From Adineta steineri (lineage: Eukaryota; Rotifera; Eurotatoria; Adinetida; Adinetidae), in assembly GCA_905250115.1 (NCBI GenBank), contig CAJNOI010000010.1, forward strand, positions 622,768-686,767: DNA of 64,000 nucleotides. Reading direction: 5' to 3'. Below the pieces are notes generated by a model. The model was not told where the DNA came from. It worked only from the letters and a program-made list of their open reading frames with translations, and did no database searches. This document shows, piece by piece, positions 14,166 to 24,270 of the stretch (positions within the stretch are counted from its first letter, which is position 1; each line of letters begins with the position of its first letter). The position numbers and the translations under genes are program-made.

Positions 14166-14251
14166 AAGAATATCAATCTACAAAAAAACAAAAATCAACG
14201 AAACTGATCTAAAAGATTTTATTCTCAAACAAAAACAAAATTCGTTTTTTT

Positions 14252-14743
14252 TTAATTTTTAATAGCTGATTGTTTTTGTACAAAATCTAATTTATGTGTT
14301 CCATCACAAAAAGGTCTTTTCTTTGCTTGTTTACAATTACACCACCAAACATCTTTTGTTTCATCTGCAACATATTTTATTGGTCGAAATTTTGGATTTC
14401 GTCGTACATCATGATTTCCCCATACACGTTTACACATACCATCACAAAATGGTTGACTATTTGCCCAACCACATGCACAATATAAATAAGCTCGACCTTT
14501 TTCAACACGATATTTAAATGGAATTTTTTCATAAATACGTCCATAAGGTGGACCATTTAATGAATATTCATCAATAAAACGTGGTCGTTCTAATGGTAGA
14601 GCCAGTTTTTCTTCATGTGTTTCTGTCATATGAATTGTTTGTTCAGGATGTGTAATATCAGGATAGGGAACTGTACGATGATTACATCGAATAATCGATA
14701 AAAAAAATGATGACGATGGCCTGACTAGACGATTTGAGAGCAT
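14252..14743 (-). CDS. CISD3: CISD3-type mitochondrial CDGSH iron-sulfur protein
   Basis: A single-exon gene of 163 residues, close to the usual CISD3 length with a slightly longer leader. The first 25 or so residues are basic, Ser-rich and nearly free of acidic residues (MLSNRLVRPSSSFFLSIIRC), fitting mitochondrial import. Two CDGSH-like motifs follow. The second, CNCKQAKKRPFCDGTH, is canonical, with three Cys and one His as 2Fe-2S ligands. The first, CACGWANSQPFCDGMC, has Cys where the His ligand is expected, so this cluster could be bound by four cysteines. Family members are 2Fe-2S proteins involved in redox or cluster transfer in the matrix. The ATG directly follows a pyrimidine-rich TTTATTTTAG acceptor, and the gene lies 223 bp downstream of GOT2 on the same strand. 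Confidence 0.9.
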   Translation of the reverse strand: MLSNRLVRPSSSFFLSIIRCNHRTVPYPDITHPEQTIHMTETHEEKLALPLERPRFIDEYSLNGPPYGRIYEKIPFKYRVEKGRAYLYCACGWANSQPFCDGMCKRVWGNHDVRRNPKFRPIKYVADETKDVWWCNCKQAKKRPFCDGTHKLDFVQKQSAIKN

Positions 14744-14966
14744 CTAAAATAAATCAGGAATCATAGTCTATTTGTTTTTTTGCTTTTCTTATAATTAAAC
14801 ACATAGATAAATCTCATTATTTCAAATGAAAGAATACAAAAGCTTGAGCGACAAAAATTTAAGGAAAAAAAAAGATATAGTTTTTTTCTAAAAATAATTA
14901 ACTGTGTATTCTTTTTAACTAAAACTAAAGTAAAAGTATTGTTCAAGAATAGAATTGATATTTCAT

Positions 14967-16653
14967 CTATTTGGTAACTTCATGAATAGCATTGGCTAAA
15001 TATGCATTATTTTTTGATGTAACACCAGCCATTGAAATACGACCATCTTGCGTTAAATAAACCGAAAAATCTTTGATTAATCGTCCAGACTAAATTAAAT
15101 TCAATATATTTTAATGAAATATTTCGTTTTTATTTTACTTGTTGTGGATTAAGTCCAGTAAAACAAAACATTCCAATTTGATCTGTAATATGTTGCCAAT
15201 TTTTACTTGATCCATTCTTTTTTAAATTATCAGCTAATTGTTGACGCATTGTTATGATACGGTCAGCCATATCTTTAACTTCTTTTAACCATATTGATCG
15301 AAGATCTTGTTGATTTAAAATTTTAGCAGCAATTCGTGCACCATGTACTGGTGGATTTGAATACAATGGACGAATTAAAATTTTAATTTGAGACATAACT
15401 CGATCGACTTCATCTTTATCTTGACAAACGACTGTAAATGCACCAACACGTTCACCATAAAGACCTATTTTAAGTTTTTTTTATAAATTCTAATATTTAG
15501 AAAAATCAATAAATTATTACCCATATTTTTAGCATATGATTGTGCTAAAATTAGATTATGTTTATCTTCAATAAATTGTCGAACTGCAAATGCATCATCA
15601 TCGATATTTCCACTAGCAAAACCTTGATAGGCCATATCCATAAAGACGAGTAATTTTCGTCTTTTAACAATAGAAGATAATTCTTTCCATTGTTCAGGTC
15701 GTGGATCTACACCTGTTGGATTGTGCTTTAAAATAAAATATGTAAATAAGTTTATGACTTTTTACAAACGACAAAAATCACATACTGCACAAGCATGAAA
15801 AAGAATTATTGAATTTTCTGGAATTTTTTCAATATCTTCTTTAGCACCATTAAAATCGAATCCACAAGTTTTTGAATCATAATATCGATATGATTTAACA
15901 TCAAGTCCAGCATGTTTCATAATTGGTGTATGATTACCCCATGATGGATTTGGTAAATAAACAACTTTGTTTCCAGGAAAAAATTTTGCCTAAAAGTAAA
16001 GAATGTCACGTGTATCAAACATAATGAAACTTTTATTTCTTTACCAAAAAAGCAGCACCAATACGAAGTGAACCTGTTCCACTAATACCTTGAACAGTTG
16101 CAAACTAAGAAAGATATATATATATAGAGATTAGAATATAATTCATGATATTTTTGTTATACTAATTGATCTTTAATAACTCTTGAATTATCACCAAATG
16201 CTAATTTAGCACTTGCTACACAAAATTCTTGTAAACCACCAATTGGTGCATATTCTTTATCAAGATTTTCATTTGCAATTAATTGTTCTGCTTTTTTCAC
16301 ACTTTCGAGAACAAATGGTTTGCCTTGATCTGATCGATATGCTCCAACACCCAAATTAACTTTTAATAAAAGAAAAATTTTGTTTTGATTTTATGCAGAA
16401 AAGAAGAAAGATGTTTTTATATACTTTTTTTTGGATTAGTATCTCGTTTGAATGCTTCAGTAACACCAAGAATTGCATCAGGTGGACCCATTTCAACATT
16501 TGACCACCAGGCACTAAAGAAATATATATAAATTGATTTTCTTAGAAAAATTCAAGGGTTGAATATTGACTTCGTTGAAGCAAGACGAGAAAATTGAGAT
16601 AAGACCCACAATTGATGTTTGCTGGTTAAACTAAGCGTTCGAGTAACACTCAT
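14967..16653 (-). CDS. GOT2: aspartate aminotransferase, mitochondrial type
   Basis: A PLP enzyme that interconverts aspartate plus 2-oxoglutarate with oxaloacetate plus glutamate, serving the malate-aspartate shuttle. About nine exons are separated by short introns. Exon 1 (16653-16571) encodes a basic, Ser-rich leader ([18 protein letters not shown]) fitting mitochondrial import. Family landmarks are [36 protein letters not shown], the NPTGVDPR-type region near 15700, a catalytic-lysine segment that reads [17 protein letters not shown] across the border near 15530, [14 protein letters not shown], and the end [17 protein letters not shown]...HEVTK with TAG at 14969-14967. All sections are present and length is normal. 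It may be the first cistron of a set with CISD3 and the small gene downstream. Confidence 0.93.
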
Positions 16654-18272
16654 GTTTAATAATTAAGGATCAATATATCTAAATATAATAAAAACAATTA
16701 TGTTCCTATGCAAGTAATACCTATCGACAGCTATCGTCAAGAAAAACAATTGTACGGTAGACGGTACGAAAGGAATCAAAACAAAATCAATGACAGACAC
16801 TTTATGGATGGGTCGTCAGTACATTTTGATAAAATCCTCATCGAAGAGAAAAACTATTCCAAAAGAATCGAATGCGTGAATTGGACGAAAAATAGTTTAT
16901 AGAGGACGCTAACATCCGTTTGTGTTGGACGTTCTTTATAAAACTTATTGTTTTTTTTGTCCGACGAAATAATAGTAAGATATATTGAGCATATATTAAT
17001 AAATAAGTATTATAGATAAAATNNNNNNNNNNTTTTCAAAATACTCTCACTTATTATTAGAAATTGACATGATAGATTAGTTTCATTATCATTTTAAAGC
17101 TCATAAAGAAATTCGTTATGATACTTTAACTGAAGCCGTGAAAAATCTATAGAGTTCGAATTTTTTACTTGCAATTATCATGAAAACTACTAAACAATAA
17201 AAACAAACATGTCTACCAACATACTGTCGTGTAATTCTGTTTTTTCGAGAAGCCAAAATATGAAAGTGGGAAAAAAAGGTAAGCTTTTGATGATTCATGT
17301 TTGTATTTAATTCTTTTGTTTACTATATTATCTTCATATAAGAACGTTGATGTGAATATTTCCCTATTTTACACTACTTTTTATTAGTTTTAAGATGATT
17401 GACATAGTTAATTATTTTGTCTTCGATAATCTTACAATGGAAGATAAATATTGTGCAATTTTCAAGTTTTTAATTCAATTTTGAGGTGATGAAAATAGAA
17501 AAAATAACTTGAACAAAGGCGAAGAACTGTCGGCATGTTTTTGCACCTACTTCAGTCTTTCGAGAACAGCAATGCATATATGTGGTCGAGATATCCTCTT
17601 GAAACAGAGCGACAGAGAATGAAAATAGCTACCAACACATTAGAGTATGGATTGATGTAGCGATATGTTTTACATAATTATTTGAAGAAAAATAAAAGTT
17701 TTATTATGTATGGCAATGTTTTTTACAAAAAATATAGTTATATTTAAATATCATTTATAATTTAGGAATTAAATGAACTTATAGTATAAAGTATAAAGCA
17801 TATTTACGAATGCTCTTTGATAACAATCAAAGTAGTTAAATGTAAGTTATTATTGTTTTTATTCAAATCTATTCTATTGCTAATAAATAAATCATAAAAT
17901 TCCTACATCGTTTGGTTTTATCTAGACAAAATTTTATTACTGCAAGTAACTATCATAAATTTGAAGAGTTTTTGTAATAAATAAAATACAATTTATTCGA
18001 TACATAAGAAAAGTATGAAATGATTGCTTATAAAGAAATATTTCTTCGTAACATTCAACAATTATCAATAGAAGAAAAAGAAAAATGAATAGGCGATTAA
18101 TCTTATTCAATCATAGAGAAAAGTTAAAATCTGTGCTTATTGACATCTATGTGAAGTTTTAACCAAAACAAGTGAGTTAAATATATCACCATAGAAGAAA
18201 GAAAAAGTAATAAAAAATCAGTATATATATATATACTGTCTGAAGACAGGATTAGTAGTTTATTTGAATAAA
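16654..18272. other. intergenic with assembly gap
   Basis: No gene recognised. A run of ten N (17023-17032) marks a scaffold join of arbitrary length, so the true distance between flanking genes is unknown. A 64-codon plus-strand frame at 16708-16902 has an ATG but no recognisable domain. Confidence 0.6.
17023..17032. other. assembly gap (10 N)
   Basis: Ten consecutive N bases; a placeholder gap. Confidence 0.99.
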
Positions 18273-18897
18273 ATGGGATCAAAAACTAGTAAATATACTG
18301 TTGAGAAGGAAGATTCTGATTCAAATAAAAATAAAACTTTATCATCACTTCCATCAAATTCCAATGAATTAATGATAGATGAAAGACCAAAAAAAGAAGT
18401 AACATCATTACCAAAATTAATTCACGTAGCTTCTTTATCCAATCCATCATCATCATCATCGACAAAGAATAATTTAACCGTTGTTTGGCTTGATACAGAA
18501 ATAAATAATCAACCAGAACACACTGATACTCAGACAAAATTAAAAAATCTTATTTGTTATATTCGAATATTTGATGATATTGATGCATGTACACAATATA
18601 TTGAACAAACAGGCTATATGAATACTAGTAATTTAATGAATGAAGAAAAATTACTAATGATTATTTCATCAACACTTGCATTCACAATTATTCCACAATT
18701 TCATGATCTACCTCAAATAAAATATTTTTATATATATGGAACATCGAAAATCAATGCTAAAACTAGTCAAGAGATGTTAAAAAAATATCCGAAGGTAAAT
18801 TTACACAGACAACTTTTGAAGTTTTATTGTTCTCGTTTAGATAAAAGGAGTATATTCAACATCTCGATCATTGCTTGCTCAAATAGCTCAAGATTAA
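18273..18897 (+). CDS. stand-alone receiver-like domain of the bdelloid ADP-ribosyltransferase-associated family
   Basis: Two exons, 18273-18794 and 18841-18897, with a 46-bp GT-AG intron, give 192 residues. A Ser/Lys-rich leader is followed by a small alpha/beta domain: NLTVVWLDTEIN, a segment around IRIFDDIDACTQYIEQTGY, EEKLLMIISSTLAFTIIPQ, IKYFYIYGTS, and KYPKIKGVYST read across the splice. I recognise this from many predicted bdelloid proteins where it sits in front of an ADP-ribosyltransferase or TPR region; that is recall, not a search. Here it ends with LLAQIAQD and TAA, with no catalytic domain. The first ATG gives MGSKTSK, which fits the N-myristoylation pattern MGxxxS. It is convergent with UBLCP1, with only 55 bp between stop codons. 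Function unknown. Confidence 0.75.
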
Positions 18898-18952
18898 TAT
18901 TAATCAGACAAAAAAAAAGAAAGAAAGAAATTGCAAATGTTTTTTTTTCTGT

Positions 18953-20034
18953 TTATTTTGGTTTTCTTCGTTCAATAAATTGTTGTCGTTCAAGCATTTG
19001 TTCCCAACGACGATGATCAAGTTTACTGAAATCATCATGTTGTGCTATCATCATTAAATATTGTGTTAAACTAAATAATTCCCTATCAGTTGCACGTGTA
19101 AAATGTGCTCGTTTAAATGGACGAATTTTTAAACCATTTAATGGATTTAATAAGAAATTTCTTGAAACATCATCAAACATAATTGTATTCTTATCCGAAT
19201 AAAGTGTAGGATATTTTTCCCATATAACAGGTAATGGTTTAACGTCTTGAAGGCCAAATTCTTTTGTATAAACAGATATCATAGCACCAGAATCCCTTAA
19301 AAAATCAAATTTAAATATTTCTTATCGATGAAAATTTTATGTTTAACATACATATAAAATACAATTTTATAATTAAATGTTGTATTCGTTGTTCGACCTT
19401 GTGAAATACCTTCAATTCCAAGTAATTTCATTTTCGATTCAATCCATTTCATAGATGTAGCTGACCATATTCCAATATCATAATGTTCATAAACTGTTGT
19501 TAAGAATTCATGTAAATATGGTCTCATTAATTCAGCACCTGTTTCAGCTGCACTACGATGATCAAATAATGTATAATCAATATCTAATACAAGTAATTTT
19601 TTTCCTGGTCGTGGTTCATTAAAAATTTTTCCTTGATAAGTATTTATTCGACGTTCTAATTTTATTCGTACTTCTTCACGTTTTTCCAATGGAATTGTAT
19701 CAGGATCTTCAATCCATGTTGTATCTTGTTGTTCTTCTTCTTGTCCTTCGGATAAATCTGGTTGAACAGGTTTCGAAGCATTTAATTCTGCTATTGATTC
19801 TTCAGGTGTACCCATTAGCATAATTTTTGATGCAAGATTTATTTCATCTATTGTTGTTGTATTTGTAATAGTACCTGGTGTTTTTAATTTTAGACCCATT
19901 AATTTTTGTCTATCAGGTAATATATGTGTTTGTTCATAGATTAAACTTTTTAATTCACTTAATGTTTGAGTTGATTGAAGATTAAATACTAATTCTTGTT
20001 TATTCCATTTTAAAACTATATTATGATTTTCCAT
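18953..20034 (-). CDS. UBLCP1: ubiquitin-like domain CTD phosphatase 1
   Basis: Two exons, 20034-19352 and 19295-18953, with a 56-bp intron, give 341 residues (human about 318). The N-terminal ubiquitin-like domain (residues about 1-80: IVLKWNKQELVF, LPDRQKLMGLKLK) in this family binds the proteasome. The C-terminal HAD phosphatase domain has the catalytic DxDxT motif in LVLDIDYTLFDHRS, then IGIWSATSMKWIESKM and NTIMFDDVSRNFLLNPLNG, and ends DHRRWEQMLERQQFIERRK. Family members are nuclear and dephosphorylate the 26S proteasome or an RNA polymerase II CTD substrate. The ATG directly follows CTTAATTTTTCAAG, an acceptor-like site, and the gene is 170 bp downstream of the desaturase on the same strand. 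Confidence 0.95.
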
Positions 20035-20054
20035 CTTGAAAAATTAAGGAAAAT

Positions 20055-20082
20055 ATTTATTTTATTTTATTTTATTTTATTC
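20055..20082. repeat. (ATTTT)n pentanucleotide repeat
   Basis: About five ATTTT units just upstream of the UBLCP1 start. Confidence 0.8.
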
Positions 20083-20204
20083 AATTTATTATATTATGAT
20101 AATACATATATTTAAAAAAAACTACGATTTTTTATTTATTTGTATTATGACTGGAGTAAAAATAGAAATAAGAAAAGAGATTTTGTGTGAAAAAAATTTG
20201 TTAT

Positions 20205-22260
20205 TTAGTTTGTTTTTGTATGTCCAGATTCAATCAATTCTTCATAAGCTTCATGCCACATGCGACCAGATTTTTCAAGTGATCTAAAACAAAGAATTAA
20301 ATATTTGTTAAGAAAAGAAATTTAAAAATTTTTTACGTTAATATATCAAGAAAAGCACGTCCCATAGGTTTAGAAATATATGGAATGTTATATTTCTGGC
20401 ATATCTCCATTACTTCTGATTGAATTTTATAAAGATTATGACGCGGCATCATTGGAAAAAGACTGAAGAAAAAAATAAAAATAAATATTTTTAAAGGCAT
20501 TTTATAAATATTTTTACTGATGTTCAATTTGAAAATTTAAATGCCCTGTAAACCAATCATTAAATGCTGATTGAGCAATATTACATGTTGCTTTTAACTG
20601 CATACGAAACCATGGTAATTTAGAATTATCATGTGATACATCCATAACAACATGATTCGATTGTGAAACAAGAACTAGAATTAAATTTGTAAAACTAAAA
20701 GCTTTTATTTTGAAATAATAAAACTTACCAAACCACGTGCCTTCGAATGTACTAAGAAGAAAAAAAATAATTATAAAGAACGAAAAAATCGTTTAAATTA
20801 CCGAATTAAAAAAAGAAGTTTTATCGCTCCAATAAAGCCAAGTTTTAATGGTATTAATGTAAAGAATTTGATATAATATATAGATAACCAAGCAAGATCC
20901 TAAAAAAACAACAAATTATTTCTTTGTTTATAGTTTTAATATATTTTACCATCCATTTTCGTCGTTTTATAGCATGTCGTATTGTCATAAATTGAAAATA
21001 TAACGGGAATAGCATTGGTGCCACTGAAAATTTATATTGTTTTTAAAAAATATAGATTTAATTAATATTTACCAATAAAAAAATATAAATGTTGAAAATT
21101 ATAGGGTACTTTCTTTCCATGTTTCGCATTTCTTTCAGCTTTCTATTGAAGAAGAATATCGCGATTGTATTCATTATTACGTACAGAAAGAAAGAAAAAA
21201 TTTACTCGTATTGGAATTGTATCACCCAATAAAAATAAGGGCTCGATACGTGTATCGGGATCTTTGTCAATAACATTTGGTTTTGAATGATGTTGAAAAT
21301 GCATATTATTCCACCAATCCGCACTTCCTCCCTATAAAAAAAAATCTTCTTATTTAAGAGTAAAATAAAAAAGTTTTTATTACAAACTTTAATTAAACCC
21401 ATGGAAAATTGATGTAATACATGATTCCATGACGCCTTTTTAAATACTGATAAATGTCCAAAATCATGTTGAAGCCAACCACATTGTGCCTAAATAAATT
21501 AAATGAAATTTTTCAAAATAAGAAAATTTTTTTACTAACTTCAGCAATAACATAACAAAGTAATGTTAATAAGTACGGTATCCAATTTGTTCCGAAACGA
21601 AATAAAATAAAATAAGCAGCAAATTCGAAAGCCAAAATATGTAGAAAACTTAAAATAAAAAATGTTCGGCTTGGTTCAAATAGTTTCTAAAATATAATCT
21701 ATATCGAATATGTACGTATCGAAAAAACAAAATTTACTTTAGCAAAAGCTTTTTGTCTTAATTGTTCAAAATCATCTTTTAATGCTTGATCAGTTTTTGC
21801 AGATAGATTATCTTCATCATCGATTACATCACCAATATAAAATGATTTAAGATATTTTTGTACTAAAGCAATGTCTGGATGAAGCGCATGAAAAGCCTCC
21901 TACACAAATTAAAAATTCAAGGTTTTTTTGTTATTCTGTATGAATGTACTTTTTCATTTTTCTTACGCTCGCATCTTGTCCTGCGTAATAATTCAAAAGT
22001 GTTTGCCCACCTGGATGTTTCGTCCAACGAGTAACATCAAAAACACATTTATCAAGAACAATCCATCGATCGTTTTTATTTGAATGACGACGTATTTCCT
22101 CCCATGTATACTGTTTTTTAGTATTATTTACAGGAATAGAATTTGATATTGTTGCCATAGATAGAGTTTTTTGTTGATCATCGACTAATGAAGATGATTC
22201 CTGATTTTTTCCACCTTTACCCATAAAATCTAATGATCTATTAGACATAATATTCAACAT
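20205..22260 (-). CDS. front-end fatty-acid desaturase with cytochrome b5 domain (delta-5/delta-6/delta-8 type)
   Basis: A membrane enzyme that introduces a double bond into fatty acyl chains in the ER. About ten exons with short introns. The N-terminal cytochrome b5 domain carries the haem motif HPGG ([16 protein letters not shown]). The three desaturase histidine boxes are HDFGH (in [15 protein letters not shown]), HFQHH (in [14 protein letters not shown]) and QIEHH (in [18 protein letters not shown]). The Gln at the start of the third box is typical of front-end desaturases. Hydrophobic stretches between the boxes fit the usual membrane helices. The C-terminus is [15 protein letters not shown] at 20207-20205. 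ATG 22260 ([12 protein letters not shown]) is used, although the next in-frame Met is also possible. Substrate regioselectivity cannot be told from motifs alone. Confidence 0.92.
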
Positions 22261-23234
22261 TCTATTTTCTTTACGAACTAAAAGACAGCTGACAAGATAG
22301 TTTACGAATGACTACTTTCTATCGTAAGATGTACGATCTATTTTTTTCTTTTTTCTTTCTCCGAGATTTTTTTTCTCGTCGTTTCCTGCTAGTAAAATGA
22401 GTATAAAAAACGAGACGTAAAGGAAAAAAAAAGAGGGAATAGAATTATTTCGTCGCGAACATCTTACCTTTTCAATTATTATTATTCAACGAGTGTAGCT
22501 GCTAGAAAGTTTTTTATTATTAGTTCAAACAAGATGAAAGAAAGTGAAAGAGTGAGAAGAAGAAAAAAAAAACTTGAGAATGAAGAAATTAGAAACTTAC
22601 ATTCTTGTTTTTTCTAGAATTTTACGTCTTTTCTTTTTTTTCCTGTTTATGTAGTTGAATAAACAAAAAAAAACAGAGAGAGAGAGAAAGAGGATTAACC
22701 CGAAAATGAATGCTTTTAATAATAATAGCACAGCATATGAAATAAATCGATAGTTGAAAGAAAATGAAAGTAACTAACATATCATCAGTTCGTATAAATC
22801 TTTTCTCGTTCTTTCTAGAAAGAATCGACGGAAAAAGACGCCTAAGTAGATTATAGTTTGTTGTAAGTAAAGAAAAAATAGAAAGTATGTTTTAATGTAA
22901 AATATGAGTAATAAAAGTTTCGATTAAAGGCCTCATAGAATTGCATGTTAGAAAAAAATACAGTATTTACATCAATTTTGTGCATATATGTTGCCTATTG
23001 ATATTAAATCAGGTGAGTTTCAATATTTAATCATCAAATATCATTTTCGTTTTATGTTGATAATTATAAATGTCTATATTAAATGAAAAAAATGTACAAT
23101 AAATACAAAATAAGAAAACAAAACAAAGCCAAATGACCATTTGTCTGTTCTACGAATATAATAAGAGATGTATTATATCAAAAATAAAACTTTTATAATT
23201 TATTGTATTATTAAAATAAAACAAAAATTTGACA
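22261..23234. other. intergenic, purine-rich tracts
   Basis: No gene seen. Polypurine/polypyrimidine stretches upstream of the desaturase include GAGAGAGAGA near 22677-22687. The right end is the 3' flank of the dehydrogenase gene. Confidence 0.6.
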
Positions 23235-24247
23235 TTAAATTGTTGAAGTTAAATTTGTTAAACGTTGACTCAGTTGCCAAAGACGTTGGCATTGTTCTCG
23301 ATCGTTTGTAATTGGATTTGTTTTACCAATTGCAGGTCGACAATAAGGCGGTGGAAGAGTTTTACTCGGAACAAAATAAGTACCACGTATATTGTTATTT
23401 TCAATATCAGGATGAGTAGCAACATAAAGTGTTGTCATAGCGCCATTATCAACTGTTCGCATAAATGGTCTCATCAAACGTCCAGACCATTTAAGATTAT
23501 TCCAAATTGCTGACTTAACAACACCCTTCAAATAGAAATTTTATATTTATTATGTAACTGAAGAGAATGTTATAATTGATAACTTACAGGATGTAAAGTA
23601 TTACAATAGACTTTTGATTCAGGACCAAGTCGATGTGCAAGTTCTGTACACATCATAACATTAGCTAATTTTGATTGACTATAACCTCGTAGACCTGCTC
23701 GAAATTTTGCTACATTTGATGTTGGATGTGGTTGTCTACGTATTTGATCATCAAATTCAATATTTGGTGCGTTTAAATGTGCTCCACTAGATACAATAAC
23801 AATCCTTGATGGTATACATGCTCGAAGATCATTTAATAATAAATTCGTTAAAAGAAAATGACCTAAATGATTTGTTGTAAACTGTAATTCTTCTCCACAT
23901 TCTGATGATTCAAATTCTGATCCAAATATTCCAGCATTATTTATTAAGAGATGTAATGGTAATTGTCGTTCATGAAATTCATCAACAAATTTTCGTACAC
24001 TCATTAATGAAGAAAGATTAAGTTGAATAAAATCAAGTGGTGCATCAGGCATATTAATTTCACGTCGAATATCATCAATAGCCTTCTGTGCTTTTTCTGC
24101 ATTTCGACAAGCAACAATAACATACCAACCTTTTCGTACTAATTCACGAGTTGTTACTTTTCCAATTCCTTCATTAGCACCTGTAACAATAGCTACACGA
24201 GATCGTGGTTCAATTTGAGGAATTTCATCAAAACTATATTGCGGCAT
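23235..24247 (-). CDS. short-chain dehydrogenase/reductase, retinol dehydrogenase-like
   Basis: Two exons, 24247-23588 and 23525-23235 (62-bp intron), give 316 residues, a normal classical SDR length. Landmarks are the cofactor motif TGANEGIG, NNAG, the catalytic Ser region RIVIVSSGAHL, the catalytic YSQSK (Tyr-x3-Lys), and HPGVVKSAIW read across the splice. Such enzymes of the RDH11-14 group oxidise or reduce retinoids and other lipid carbonyls with NADP(H). The true substrate is open. The ATG directly follows a TTTTTTTTTCTAG acceptor-like tract and lies 23 bp after the stop of the same-strand monooxygenase gene, so the two probably share a primary transcript. An in-frame fusion through a very short intron is an alternative (see findings). 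Confidence 0.92.
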
Positions 24248-24270
24248 CTAGAAAAAAAAATAGAAATTAT

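Noticed and set aside
16708-16902. 64-residue plus-strand frame with ATG
   Set aside because: Charged, composition-like random sequence with no domain; it lies in the GOT2 upstream region.
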